This document shows, piece after piece, positions 1 through 11,839 of a stretch of DNA of 64,000 nucleotides. The DNA comes from Dichetophora obliterata (Eukaryota > Arthropoda > Insecta > Diptera > Sciomyzidae). Location: the NCBI GenBank assembly GCA_963920525.1, contig OY986437.1, forward strand, positions 100,243,138-100,307,137, read 5' to 3'. The number at the start of each line of letters is the position of its first letter. The first letter of the stretch is position 1. Both the position numbers and the translations under genes were made by a program. Under the pieces are notes generated by a model. That model saw only the letters and a list, made by a program, of their open reading frames with translations. It was not told where the DNA came from and did not search any database.

Positions 1-181
1 TAACCACTGGGCTATTGTGCTATACGTTAAAGAAGCAATAAACAAACATATGAACCAAATAGCCTTAATTGAGTCTCAGCATTGGCAGGCTAGCTTTTTA
101 CGGGTCCTAATTCAAATTTAGTATCCCATATACTAGAATTTAGTATAAACTGCATTAAAAACAAAAAGTAATACAGAATTG
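1..181. other. AT-rich sequence, nothing recognised
   Basis: No open frame, repeat boundary or RNA signature could be supported here. Confidence 0.5.
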
Positions 182-365
182 TTCTCAAATTAAAAACAAA
201 AAGCTAAAAAGAACGCTGTAATATTTCTTTGGTTTAAATTGTAGTACATAAAAGTTTTAACTATGAGTTAGTATTTGAAAATTTTAAATTTTAAAGTGCA
301 AGGTTTTAAAAATATTCAATAGTATTTTAGTGGGACTAAAATTTAGTCCAAGACTTTTAATCGTC
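182..365 (+). repeat. Dispersed repeat, copy 1 of 2
   Basis: This stretch aligns with 60171-60386 in the same orientation. Shared blocks include aaagaacgctgtaatat, a 'tatgaRttagtatttg' block and the closing 'actaaaattNagtccaag'. Divergence is moderate, with indels in A/T runs. No terminal motif or coding sequence was seen, so the class is unknown; an old transposon fragment is likely. Confidence 0.6.
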
Positions 366-1430
366 CAGTATCCAAAAACAAAAAAAAATCGTCCAAAATC
401 ACCAAGTTCTTAACAAAGTACTTGAGAAATACTTAAAAGTACAGTACTTGTACTTGAAAATTTCAAAATTTCAATTGAAAGAATAGAAGTACTTGTACTT
501 AGTACTTATTTTTTAAGCACTTAGGTCAGTAGGAAAATAAATTTAGTGAGCGCTTGTTTTTTTTTAAACACACACAAAATTGTCCTCATTATTGCTTTTG
601 CACATCGTTGCAAAACAAAAATTAGAACGAAATAACAAATATTAATGCAATAAAAAACTCCGATAAGGTTACACTGATTTTCATTTTCTATAAAAAATTG
701 ACCAGCAGAACAAAAACAAATCATGTGTATTTGTGTGCAACACATGAAACGGCACAAAAATCTCAAGCGCAGCGCCACAGAGTAAGGCTTGCTTTTTGTT
801 GCCTTGCAAGCATTTGTTATTGTTAGCAAGTTAAGAATTTGGTGAACGTCGGTTTTGTTGTTATTTTTTGTATGTAAAGTTGTTGTTATTGTTTGTACGT
901 GTTGTTGTTTTTACTAATGTGCAAACACAAAGTTGCTAAGAAAAAAAAAATAACAAATTTGTAGCTGAGCCAATTGAGCTTTTGGAAGTTCATGTCTGAC
1001 CTAGGTACTTGTACTTACACGATAATGAATAAAGTATACACTTAGTACTTCACAGGTCTGCTCGAAATAAGAGATAAACCTGTCTACATTAGAAATATGC
1101 GAAGCTTAGTAAAAGCAAAAACTTGAGCAGAGATAAATCATGACCAACTAAAACTCAGTAAAAATATGTAATAGCATCATTTCAAAATAAGTGGCGAGCT
1201 CCTTGTCGCTAAAATTGGTTATTTCAGCATGGACTAAAATATGGTTCCAATATTTTTTTGTCGTTGCGCGTGCAATACCGCGTATCCGCCACTTGCACAT
1301 ATACACAGACGGTGATAGTAAAATTTTACAGGAGTGCAAAAAAACTGATTTTGTTTTAAGCTATTGAATGGATTTTCAACTGAACTAAACATTTATTGAA
1401 ATAAGATATTTGCTTTGTTCTCAAATAAAG
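366..1430. other. Non-coding DNA with two clusters of AGTACTT words
   Basis: Short frames here are not gene-like. The palindromic word agtactt and its near relatives cluster at about 410-512 and again at 1005-1052, as in the subterminal repeats of some DNA transposons. No terminal inverted repeat with a duplication was found, so no element is claimed. Confidence 0.4.
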
Positions 1431-1908
1431 GTGCCCCCAGACTATATGTTTCATACATATGACATGTCAAATAAAATAACATACCGAATTTCATCTGTGT
1501 GTCAGAATTGAGTTTTTGTCAGACAGCTTTTTTCTTTTGTCTCCACACTATCGACACGTCATTTGAAAATAAAAAACAGCTTTTGAAATTTTTGTAAACC
1601 TTAAAGCTCTTAAATGTCCTCTTGTAGCCATTCAAACTAAGAATAAATTAATTATAAATCAATTTATTGAATAAATATCTTAATATTTGCCTTTTCTTCT
1701 ATTTTCAAATAAAAAATTTATCAAATTGACATTTTGTACAGATAGAAAAACATACGAAATTAGAGACAGTTCTAATTCAAAAATTTACAGACGCAAATAC
1801 AAACGACATTTCAAAACCACATTTTCATATGTTCCACACTATCTGTAGCTAAATCCATTTGTAATTTTTTGACGTGTCATATGTATGAAACATATAGTGT
1901 AGAGGTAC
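1431..1908. mobile_element. TIR element (MITE), about 478 bp
   Basis: The two ends are inverted copies over about 40 bp. The left end has actatatgtttcatacata followed by tgacatgtca; the right end, read on the minus strand, has the same block followed by tgacacgtca. The outermost ~18 bp match less well (gtgcccccag versus gtacctctac). No convincing target duplication was seen, so the superfamily is unassigned. It is too short to encode a transposase. Confidence 0.6.
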
Positions 1909-2817
1909 TTTAAGCATTTAATGAAAAATAAAAATGAATGAATGAATCAGAAATGATCAAAATTGAAATTAATGGCCCTATTACAGTTCACAACACAACA
2001 GTAACTTCTGTCTTCAATGTGCAAATTGCTATTACGGTAGACAACAAAGCAACTGAATACATTCCACTGTTGTCTGTCAACAATGCTGTGTCTTTAGTAC
2101 ACTTACTTTGCAACACAGCTGTTGTGTTTTATTGTCTTGTTATCTGCCAAATTTTTAAGACACCTAATTTGGTGTTGTGTTGAAGAAACTCAATAGATTA
2201 AAAAATAAAATTTTGTTTAATATTGCGTTTTTTTTTAATTAGCTATGCGAATTTTATAGAATATTGATAATACGTTTCCTTATCAACAGAATTATATTGA
2301 ATTCAGCAAATTAATTGAAAATTGTTTGTTGACCAACTTTTTTTATTTTGACAGTGACCAGTTCATAGTTGCATCAAAACGTACTAATTAGAGTGCATTT
2401 TTATTTTGAGAGCAAGAAATATATCTGCGATGGTACTTTTTTATTATTTTTGAAGTTTTATGGTAGAAATAAATGCAATTTTATTAGTTTAGAAATGAGT
2501 TTAATGGTGAAGGGAAGTACTATTGTTTATGAGTGAAGGGGAGATAACGTTTGGCTAAAATTTAAGCATAAATGTAGTTAAATGAAAATGCTGAAATTTC
2601 AAAATGTTGTTTAATACAAGGTAGCATTTTTTGCGTAATTTATAATGGTGTTCAAAAAATTCCGCTCCCCGCCCCCATTTGGCCGGGAGAGGGGTTTTAA
2701 GTTCAAAATAATATGTATTTTAAAATTTCCATAATTCTTAAATTATTGTTATGTTATTGGCACTATAAAAATTTATTTTTTAAGACTCAGCATATTTTGT
2801 AAAATTCAGCAAATTTA
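1909..2817. other. Non-coding DNA with a fold-back segment
   Basis: At about 1989-2131 acaacacaacag is mirrored by ctgttgtgtt, forming an imperfect hairpin that resembles the fold-back repeats near 4990 and 8280. The 81-codon frame across it is a by-product of the palindrome. Nothing else could be supported up to 2817. Confidence 0.4.
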
Positions 2818-3008
2818 CCTCAGACAGTAAAAATTGCCATGTAAAGCTTCTGGAGAACATAAGCCGTTCGGAGTCGGGATAAAACACGTAGGTCCAGTTC
2901 TCGGTCATTTGTGATCAAACATTTAACAACACGCACAACACAATTGATCAATAGAAGCTAGGTCAAAGTTCTTCCAAGGGCTGAAATGGCCAGTTTATTT
3001 TTTTTTTA
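2818..3008 (+). mobile_element. 5'-truncated tRNA-derived SINE copy
   Basis: This segment matches the 3' two thirds of the SINE at 62025-62356, from cctcaga through gaacataagccgttcgg, the tttgtgatcaaacattt block and aaatggccagttta with its T-run. The tRNA-like head with the A and B boxes is absent, which fits incomplete reverse transcription. No clean target duplication was found. Confidence 0.75.
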
Positions 3009-3010
3009 TA

Positions 3011-3296
3011 TTTTGTAAATTATCTACTGTCCAACCGAATATTTGTCTTCGGTATTCGGGATAGTTGGCCGATTTTTTATTCTTCGGCCCAAAGTAGCGG
3101 AAAAATTGCCGAATATTTTGATTTTGTAAAGCAAGTCTTCGCAATGTGAATATATTCCATTATAGGCAATCCTCTAACTTTTTGAATATTAAATGTACCA
3201 AAATGATCGCCATTACATCGTCTTTAAGTCGGGTTACGCCGAAGTCAAAAGGCGTTTTGCTCTATCTCTTATAGTTTAGGAGATGAACGTTTAAAA
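3011..3296. other. Short non-coding stretch with ccgaata dyads
   Basis: Around 3033-3120 there are several ccgaata / tattcgg and cttcggc dyads, which look like a decayed transposon terminus. No second end or duplication was found. Confidence 0.3.
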
Positions 3297-3309
3297 ATTA
3301 GTTTGAATT
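3297..3309 (+). repeat. Target-site duplication, left copy
   Basis: The 13-bp word attagtttgaatt is repeated exactly at 4113-4125 and brackets the ribozyme element between them. The first two or three bases could also belong to the element end. Confidence 0.75.
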
Positions 3310-4112
3310 ATGTTGACTTTATATTATTTAAATACAAATTCTAAATGTTTGATAGTTTAAATCATTCTTGATTTTAAATACAAATTCTAGTTGTTTGATA
3401 GTTTAAAATCGTTTATTGAGCTTAAGGTCAAAGTTAGAACAATTAATTGTTCTAACGAATTTTTCCAAAGAAACAACAACAAAGTCAACAATAAAGTCAA
3501 CAATAAAGTCAACATAATTAATATAGAGGTCATTTAGAAAAAACTTTAATCAAATGGTAGAGCTCGACCAAACGGAAACAGCTGAAAACAAAATCAGCAA
3601 AAATTCTAAAAACAACTTCAGTAAACATGCTTTGTTAGTGCAGACTTCCAGCAGGCTGTTGGACTACATATAATAACATAAGCATAGAAACTAAAGTAAA
3701 ACAGAAATACAACAACAAATGTGACATGATGAAATGGAGGAAAACCTGAGAAATTGACGCTTCAAATCTCATCGCCCCGATGGTGCAGTGCATTAGCGCG
3801 CGCTTGCACGGGTATCACAAAGATTTCTGATGACGCTTTTAGCAGAGTAGAAATTGCAATCAGATCAGCTAGTGATTTTAACCTTTTCATATTGAAAAAA
3901 ACTTTGTTGTTGTTGTTTCTTTGGAAAAATTCGTTAGAACAATTAATTGTTCTAACTTTGACCTTAAGCTCAATAAATGATTTTAAACTATCAAACAACT
4001 AGAATTTGTATTTAAAATCAAGTATGATTTAAACTATCAAACATTTAGAATTTGTATTTAAATCATATAAAGTCAACATAATTAATATAGAGGTCATTTA
4101 GAAAAAACTTTA
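3310..4112 (+). mobile_element. Hammerhead-ribozyme element, fold-back copy
   Basis: This is a member of the family that forms the array at 49429-53280. It has a partial unit in one orientation (3310-3484), a junction made of three copies of a 12-bp word (tcaacaataaag type), then an almost complete unit in the opposite orientation (about 3510-4075) and the first ~40 bases of another. The ribozyme lies on the plus strand at 3814-3876. The insertion is bracketed by a 13-bp direct repeat. No protein is encoded. Retrozyme or Penelope-related non-autonomous element is the favoured reading. Confidence 0.75.
3814..3876 (+). ncRNA. Type I hammerhead ribozyme, locus 1
   Basis: Elements in order: outer stem I ATCAC (3814-3818) pairs with GTGAT (3872-3876); inner stem I GATTT (3822-3826) pairs with AGATC (3862-3866), one pair being G-U; core CTGATGA (3827-3833); stem II GCT/AGT with an 8-base loop; GAAA (3850-3853); stem III ATT-GC-AAT; predicted cleavage after C3861. 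The pair next to the core (10.1-11.1) is C-A, not the usual G-C, and stem III is very short, so efficient monomer cleavage is uncertain. Dimer cleavage is known for hammerheads of this kind. Confidence 0.8.
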
Positions 4113-4125
4113 ATTAGTTTGAATT
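4113..4125 (+). repeat. Target-site duplication, right copy
   Basis: Exact repeat of the 13-bp word at 3297-3309. Confidence 0.75.
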
Positions 4126-4984
4126 TTTTGTAGCTGGAAAAAGTTAAATTATATTATTAGCCTCGAACATAGCTTAAAACTTTATTTTGGTAATGAATTA
4201 AGCTTATTTTATCGATACCTACGAAACTATTTATTCTATGTTTTTCATATTTATATAATTTTTTCGACATAACTTACAAACCATATATCAAACAAAGATT
4301 ATTTATACACCAAAAACAGTATCCTTGGAAAAAAAATCGTAACTGAAATTTTATTTTTATGTCCTTTTTGGTGAATTATTATTTTTTTTGGCATCAAATT
4401 CAAACTACATATCCCATTTTTAAAATTTTCTGATATTGCAGATTTTTTTGGAGTACCTCAAGCAAATTAAAATAATAAAATTTTTAAAAAAATGCTATAA
4501 CTTTTAAAGTAAGTTCGATCTGATATGATCATACAGTGACGTGCAAAGAAATAGGGAAACCTGTATTTTTATTCTTAAAGCTACATGAAGTATATACAAG
4601 GTGCTCCAGTTATAGCATTAATTCAATCGGGTGGTGATTTTCCTTAATTAGGCGAGTAAGAAAATACAAGAATGATGGTGACCCCTCTCCTCTTTAGAAG
4701 CTAGAGAGGAAAAACTTAAAAAAGGTGTCGTTACATTTTACTTCATATTTAATGAAACTTTTAGCCGATCTATAAAGTCAAGAGCATCGTGAAAAAGAAA
4801 CTACATGACCATCAAACCAGTGCTACGAAAGCCGTTTTCTAATCGTACCACACTAAAAGCTAACTGCTGTACGAGTGGTAATTTAGAAAATACTTTTTAA
4901 AGAGTACGTTTTTACTTTTGTACGAAGCAACCCTGAACCAGTCAAGCTACGAATTCTACATACGTTTCACAATCAAGCGTGACA
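4126..4984. other. Non-coding DNA with old repeat fragments
   Basis: About 4380-4520 resembles the inverted sequence at 8560-8690 (ttgcttgaga / cctcaagcaaatt and a tgctataacttttaa block), so both are pieces of one dispersed repeat. At about 4533 tacagtgacgtgcaaag looks like a Tc1-type terminus, but no partner end was found. No gene. Confidence 0.35.
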
Positions 4985-5098
4985 ACAACGTATTGTTGTG
5001 AACCATAATAGCTCGAAACTGTTGTGTCTTCTTGACTGTTGTGTACTCGTAAGAAGACACAGCAGTTTATTGCTGTGAGCCGTAATAAGCCTATTCAT
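4985..5098. mobile_element. Short fold-back MITE, copy 1
   Basis: This stretch contains ctgttgtgtcttcttgac and, inverted, cgtaagaagacacagcag, so it folds back on itself. The reverse complement matches 8278-8370 along most of its length. It is non-coding. Confidence 0.55.
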
Positions 5099-5338
5099 TT
5101 ATCATAAGCGTGAAATCCTGCCTTTGTAATTTTAACTTCAAAGATTAAGGCAATATTTTGCAAGTTATGCAATTAACTTTTGAGAAATTGCTTTGTTACT
5201 TTTTGTATCTTACTATTGGCATTTATAGCCAAATTTTTATTTTTTTAGTACCTACTACTTTTAATAATTAAATTGTGATAAGATAAGATATGTATGTAGT
5301 TATGTCTATTTTAAGTAGAATTGTCTGCGACCGCCACT
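5099..5338. other. AT-rich spacer
   Basis: Nothing recognised. Confidence 0.4.
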
Positions 5339-6792
5339 AGCTCGTCTGAGTTACTCTATTAACTTTTTACCCGACTACGGCGAAGCAAAAGAGAGGTATA
5401 TGTGTTTGACCGGTATGTATGTATGTTTGTATGTATGTTTGCATGCATGTATGTTCATCTGTCCCACTCTCACTTCTAAACTATTTATCATAATTGGACA
5501 AATAAGATATCATTGGAAACATTTTGATAGTCCTCTGGTTAATGGCCATGTGACTTCACATTCAATTTAATATAGCGCCCTCTAGCGGACATAAAGTCAT
5601 GAGAAAAAATTTTTTTAGTGACATAAGCAAATGAGGTATCGTTAGAAGCGTTTTGATTGTCCGATGAAAAAAAGTTATGTGACGTCACATAAAGTTCAAT
5701 ATAGCGCCCTCTAAAGGACAAAAAGTCAACTAAACCCCTAACTTCTAAACTACTAATCATAATTTGACAAATGAGGTATCGTTAGAAGCATTTTCACCGT
5801 GCGCTGGTTATGCGTTATGTGATGTCACATAAAATTTAATATAGCGCCCTCTTGAGGACAGAAAGTAAAATAAGCCCTAACTTCTAAACTACTTATCGTA
5901 ATTTGACCAATGAGATATCGCTGGAAGCGTTTTGATCATCCGCTGGCTAAAAGCCATTAAACGTCACATAAAATTTAATACGGCGCCGTCTGGAGGAAAA
6001 AAAGTCAACTTAACCCTTAACTTCTAAACTACTTATCAGAATTTAAGAAATGAGGTATCGTTGGAAACGGTTTGATCGCTCGCTAGTTAAAGGTAATAGA
6101 AACTAAAATTAAATTTAATATAGCGGCCTCTAGAGGAAAAAAAGTAAACTAATCCACTATTTTCTAAAATATTTACTATATTTTGACAAATGAGTCAAAA
6201 TCCAATCCACGTCCGCTGATTAAAGACTCTGTGATGTCACATTAAAGCGAATAAAGCATCCTCTAGAGGACAGAAAATTAACTTAACCCTTATCTTCTAA
6301 ATTACTTATCATAGATTGATAAATCAGGTATCGTTGGAAGCATTTTTTTTAGTCCTCTTATTATCGACTTTGTGACGTCGCATTTAATTGAATGTGGTGC
6401 CTTCCATAGGACATAAAGTCATGCACTTAAAAAATTTTAGGTGCCATAATAAACATCTTTGCTTATAAATTGATCATTAAATACATAATAAATAGTTAAT
6501 ACTTTCTGTTATATAAAAATTGTATCCCAAAAATTGTTTAAATAAAAAAAATAAGTTAAAAATCGAAAACCCGACTACTAAAAATCACACTCAAAAAAGT
6601 ATGAAACAAGAAAATGTTCTCATCTGATATTTGTATGCAAAACTATGTTGTAAGACTGCAATGTTTTTTGTTTATTAAATAAACAACTTACACATAATAA
6701 ATTTTATTGTATTTTATACATATTCATAGTGATATTCAGTAGATATCCGTGGTCGTGTGTAGTCGGGTTTTAGATTTTTCAACTTATTTTTT
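5339..6792 (+). mobile_element. Non-autonomous element with a 137-bp tandem repeat core
   Basis: The segment opens near taactttttacccgactac (about 5362-5380), followed by a (gtat)n tract. The core at 5462-6430 is about seven tandem copies of a ~137-bp unit, keyed by taacttctaaactac, aatgaggtatcgtt and aatatagcgccctct. It closes with cccgactac-bearing inverted repeats at 6548-6580 and 6749-6790. No protein is encoded. Exact boundaries and class are uncertain; several components may be nested. Confidence 0.5.
5462..6430 (+). repeat. 137-bp tandem repeat with CRE-like palindromes
   Basis: Copies of the word cttctaaacta start near 5472, 5740, 5878, 6017, 6158 and 6292, giving a period of 134-141 bases (the 5472 to 5740 gap holds two units). 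Each unit carries a variant of tgtgacgtcacat, the CREB/ATF-type palindrome, for example near 5690, 5820 and 6235. Copies are 70-90 percent alike by eye. Confidence 0.7.
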
Positions 6793-8275
6793 TTTATATA
6801 TATGCTACTTTAACTTTTCACTTTAAGCTTTCTTTTGTGAAATAGTAAAAAAAATAGTAGAAAATAATAGTAAATAATAATAATATTTGTGCGAACGGTC
6901 TATTTTTCATTTTTCAATATTGAAGCAATCAATCGCTCTGACAACATAATTGAAAAACTTCAATAATTTATTATAAAGTACGCTAAACAACTTATTAAGA
7001 AAGAAAAAGTATTTTTATTGATTAAATTCTAGGAATGTTCGACTAATTAACAGCTGAAATACGATGCTAGCATTCACCAACAGCTTACTGTGCACTCCTT
7101 GCCACCAGGATAAACACAAAAATAAATTAGAACAGTGTTGCATTATATCGGCTAGCAGTGCTCTTAACGCAACAAGCTAATGGCAACAACAAAAGTATCG
7201 CAAATGCTTCAATTCCTTTTTAATTAGTAGCAAATATAATGATAACGTGAACTAACAACTGCACAACGTTCACATTTTCAAAAATAAAAAAGAAGCTGAT
7301 TAGCAGCGCAGCTTAATTTTAAGCTTACTAAATGCTTTGCACTCCTTTTGCAATGCATGGGAGCAAATAAAAAAAAATGCAATCCTAAAATTATGCAACA
7401 TAAAATGCATTTCGAAGCAAGGGAAAAAAATGCGAAAAATTGAAAAATGCTGCTGCATACTTTTAAGCTGATGTGATAATATTTACCAAAAGGATAACGA
7501 CGAATGAAACGAACGTATGTTAAAAACTACAAGAGAAAAAAAATACACATACATACAAGATTCGCAATGGTGAGGGGGGCGTGAGACATAGTCAGTCGGG
7601 GTTATAAATGAGCTTTTAACAGCAAACTTGAAAATAAAACCAACACTCAAAGTAGTAAATGTTTCAGTTAAATATCAAAATAAATGTAAGCGCGCTGGGA
7701 AAAGACTATTAAATAAAAAACGGAGTGCAGCAAACTCGCAGCGCACTCCACTCAACAGAAATGCAGAAAAAAGAGAGTTTGCTTTTTGGCGCAGTAAAAT
7801 AAAATTAATTGCCGGTTCATGCAAATTTCAGCTTGAATTTGTTGCAAGTTTAGCATTTTTTTTCAAACGCTGCTAGTGTGCTGAAATAGCGTTTTATATG
7901 TATTTTATTTAATTTTTTTTTTCACACATTTTTTTATAAATCTTTCATCATTTTTGTTATCAAATATGGCAGCGCTTATGTGTACAAAATTGAGCAAAAT
8001 TACATTTTTTATTAGTTTGAGCAAAGTGTGATAGAAATGCACGCTGATAAAACACATTTTTCAATTGAAATTTATGTGAGGCATAGAAATTTATGAAACA
8101 TATGGATTTTTATTAGTTTAAAACAATTTAAAAAAAATTTCGAAGAAATTTTGAAACTTTAATAAATAGCGATAAGTTAGTAGCTAAAATTTTTTTATGT
8201 TGCAATTTTGTAATGAAATAAGTGCTGGCTGTCCATTAAATAAAATTTTGTTTTAGAATATATGAAAAGAATAAT
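6793..8275. other. Non-coding DNA, nothing recognised
   Basis: No credible exon, RNA gene or repeat boundary was seen. The 82-codon frame at 7628-7876 is rich in K, R and N as expected from AT-rich DNA and lacks any recognisable domain. Confidence 0.4.
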
Positions 8276-8370
8276 AGGACTATTACAGTTCGAAGCAATA
8301 AACGGCTGTGTCTTCTTACGAGTAAACACGAGTCAAGAAGACACAACATTTTCGAGCTATTATAATATAT
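8276..8370. mobile_element. Short fold-back MITE, copy 2
   Basis: It contains tgtgtcttcttacgagt and the mirrored gtcaagaagacacaac. It is the reverse complement of most of the element at 4985-5098. Non-coding. Confidence 0.55.
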
Positions 8371-8689
8371 GATGAAATAACTGGATTTTAAAACGTTTTT
8401 AAGTAAAAAGAAGCATTTTTTACAAAGATTTTAATGGTGTTGGTAAAAAATCCCGCTCACTTTTCCTTTGTCCTTTTTATAGTAAAAAACTGTACGTCTT
8501 TTTAATTGGCTACAATTCTTACATTATGATACGGATATCAATATTATTGGCACTATAAGGAATTATTTATGGCCTTTCTAATGATATAAAATAATACCAG
8601 ATCGTACTAATTTTAAAAGTTATAGCATTTTTTTAAAAATTTTTTTATTTCAATTTGCTTGAGATACTCCAAAAATTTTTAAATTGAAA

Positions 8690-8998
8690 ATTAAAACGGA
8701 ACGTTGTTAAAACAACTACAAACGTTTTACTGCAACAGAGTACAGTTAATTTTTTGGAAAAAACTTTACGCTATATAAAAATAAAAACGCATAATTTTTA
8801 ACACAAAAGTAAAACGAAAAGTTTTACAAACAACTACAAACGTTTTACGATGATACAGTGGTGTTAAAATAATTTTTTAAAAAACATTTTACGCCACACA
8901 AAAATGAAAATGCACATTTTTAAATAAAAAAGTGAAACGAAACGTTTTTAAAACAACTACGAACGTTTTACAGTGACAAAATAAAATTAATATTTAAA
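8690..8998 (+). repeat. About 120-bp tandem repeat, three copies
   Basis: The word aacaactacaaacgttttac (one base changed in the third copy) recurs near 8709, 8828 and 8952. Each copy also holds a 'tttacgc-ata-aaaatRaaaa' block. It abuts the Helitron 3' end at 9009 from the outside. Confidence 0.65.
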
Positions 8999-9008
8999 TA
9001 TATAAATA

Positions 9009-11670
9009 CTAGCAAATACCCGCTGCTTCGCCTGCGATAAAAATATTAAATACCATGTAAAAATTTTAAAACTTAAAATTTAAGTATTTATTAATATTGA
9101 ATCAAATTCTAAATATAAAAATTATTGTGTTTGTTTTGTTTGATTATGTAAAAATGTTATAAATATTAAAAAATTCTTTATTTAATTTGAATATTTTATT
9201 TAAACTGTAAATGTTAAACTGTAAAAATTTTAAAACTTAAAATTTAAGTATTTATTTATATTGAATCAAATTCTAAATATAAAAATTATTGTGTTTGTTT
9301 TGTTTGATTATGTAAAAATGTTATAAATATTAAAAAATTCTTTATTTAATTTGAATATTTTATTTAAACTGTAAATGTTATGATGACATAAATTTACCTG
9401 GCTTTCTTTTTTTTGTAATTTTTTACATATATTCTGAAAATAAATATATTCTTAAATTTAATAAAAAGGCCGTTATAATGACATCCAACTATGGCGATAT
9501 CTCAAAAACTATAGATTTTTTCAATGCACAACAATTCATTTTTGTATGGACAGTCGTTTATTAATAAAATTAACGGTAAAAATTAAAATCTTTTCTTTTC
9601 GGAAATATTTTGTACGGATGTAAGGTATGTTTTAAAAAACCTGTTATTATGACATTAAAATCATTGCGATATCTCAAAACTATAGATTTTTTCAGTAAAA
9701 CTCATTTTCTTAAGATTCAGAATGAGAAAAAAAACGATTGATATTTCATGTTTTGACTTAGAAAGCAAACATTTCCGCCATTTTCAAATCGATTTTCATC
9801 TAATTTTCTTTGCTTGAAAGTTCAATTAACTAAATTGGGAAAATGAGAAAAGGTTTACTGTTACCTCACCAATACAATGTTTTATGTTGTTTTCAAAGAA
9901 CCTCTAAATATCCTACTTGTACTCAAAAATAGGCCAAGAGTTACTTTTGTTGTACATATTTATTTTTAATTTTAATTTTTTTTTTTAAATTTTCATTTTT
10001 CTTATTCTTTCATATAACATAATTTATCTGCAAAAATTAATATTTTTTGACACAAACAGTGTCTATCATTAAAAATCATTGGCCACCTACCCCCACTTCC
10101 CTATGATTTTTTGATGAAAACTAATTTGATTAAAATGTTATTATATTTTTTGCAATGTGTTACAGCTTAAAAACTAATTTATGTGAAAAACATTTTCAAA
10201 TACAGCTTAAAAAATAGTTCTGTGAAAAATATTTCAAGCATTGTAAACTATTTCAAAGTTATATACATACATAAATCTATGTTTTAATCTTTTTCCTTAT
10301 CTATATATTCATAGCTAACGTTATAGTTATAGTAGACTTTGTCCTGTCTCAATTCAATGACATTTTTATGATCGTTTTGTGAATTTGTAAAAGTGTAAAT
10401 TGACCTTCGAACAAAACGAATTTTTGAAACGTCAATGTATGACGATAAGAATTTTCTGATATATACAGCATTCTTATTGATGTATAGTATTGCCCGGCAA
10501 ACGTTGTCCTGCCGCAAACCACCTTACTGCTATATACGAATTTTCACGCTGTTCAAAAAAAAAAAATATATATCCGCCATTTTCAGTACAGTTGCCGAAA
10601 GTAGCCGTATGAACTAAATTATCAAATGTTAGTCTAATACGACCAAAACCTTTCGAAATATATCATTTTCGTTTAATTCTGGGCGGTAATGGGGGTGTGG
10701 CTAAATTTTTTCACTTAAACCATCTCATACTCGAAACAATAGAATGCCAGAATTTCAGCCCAATTGAGCTTAAACCTAGTGCGCTTTGCTTTACTCCAAG
10801 CTTATCCCCCGGAAAGTGGACTTAACTGAAGTGGGTCATGTCCATTTTTAGTAAAGTTAGCGAACGTAACCATACAACGTAGATTACCAAATTCTAGTCT
10901 CATACGACCAAAATTGTCTGAAATATAGCATTTTTTGCAAAAAGTGGGCATGAAAAGTAGACGTGGCAAATCTAACATAGCATATTACGACTAAGTTGAA
11001 ATAACAAATCGTTTGATACCTATATCGTGTTAATCGGTTGAGTGGTTCTTGCGTGATTGTCAAACATCTGTGCTGTGTTACAACTCTTTTATATATTTGT
11101 ACAGATAGACTAACACAATCTCAAGTGGGGAAAAGCTGGCTGGCAAGGCTGCAAAACATACTTAATGCTTATAACTAAATTCTGGGAACTCCCTTCAAAA
11201 CTTTTGCAAAGAAAATTAATCAACAATGTATGAAAGCAAGAATCTCAGTAAAGCTGGATTCACTGATCACCTTCAGCATGTTTTGCAATTTTTTTTATAT
11301 GAAGTTTTCGCTCACAGAGAAAAATTTCTGCACGCTCTCAACTTGATTAACATTATTTTAAATCACACAAAAACATTCTGAAGGTTATCAGTGAATCCAT
11401 GTTAACTACACAACATAGCTGCCGTGTTATATTGAGAGAAGCTCTCGCGACAAAGAGAGAAAAGCTTTGTTTGCTGTTATATTGTGCTGCTGGTTGAATG
11501 AAGGCATCAAATAAAATGCGTGATTTTGTAGTAATTAAAAAATACATTTTTCGAAAAACTTCTATATATCAAAGGAATCGAATAAAAAAAGAATTATCAA
11601 AATCGGTTCAGCGGTTACCGAGCTTATTCTGGATCAATTTCGTGAGTCTCCTTTTATATAATAGTATAGA
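9009..11670 (-). mobile_element. Helitron-like element, non-autonomous
   Basis: On the minus strand the 3' terminus reads gcgggtatttgctag followed by T, the Helitron CTRR signature (CTAG at 9009-9012 plus a GC-rich hairpin region just before it). The proposed 5' terminus near 11670 reads tctatactattatataaaag followed by a 'cggttcagcggttaccgag' block like those of the other Helitrons here. The base before TC is not A, so the 5' boundary is provisional. Internal parts near 10640-10990 resemble the Helitron at 17222-19185. No Rep/helicase frame was seen. Confidence 0.6.
9057..9384 (+). repeat. 164-bp direct duplication inside the Helitron
   Basis: 9057-9220 is repeated at 9221-9384 almost without change, beginning gtaaaaattttaaaactt in both copies. 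This is a simple tandem duplication next to the element's 3' end. Confidence 0.8.
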
Positions 11671-11839
11671 CTATTCGAATAGGGGTGTTTGTTTCACATA
11701 CTCTGTTTAAAAACACTTGCTTATAACGATTTTTTTGTTGTATTTGTTTCATGAATTTATGTATTTGATATTTGTTCAGAAAATAATATATTTTTTTCAT
11801 TTCGCGATTTCATCACTCAAACTGCCTGTTTATTTTTAA
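11671..11839. other. Spacer between two Helitrons
   Basis: Nothing recognised. Confidence 0.4.

Noticed and set aside
1938..2183. 81-codon plus-strand ORF
   Set aside because: It lies on an imperfect palindrome and has no domain.
4533..4560. Complete Tc1 element starting tacagtgacgtgcaaag
   Set aside because: Only one terminus-like word was found; no inverted partner or transposase nearby.
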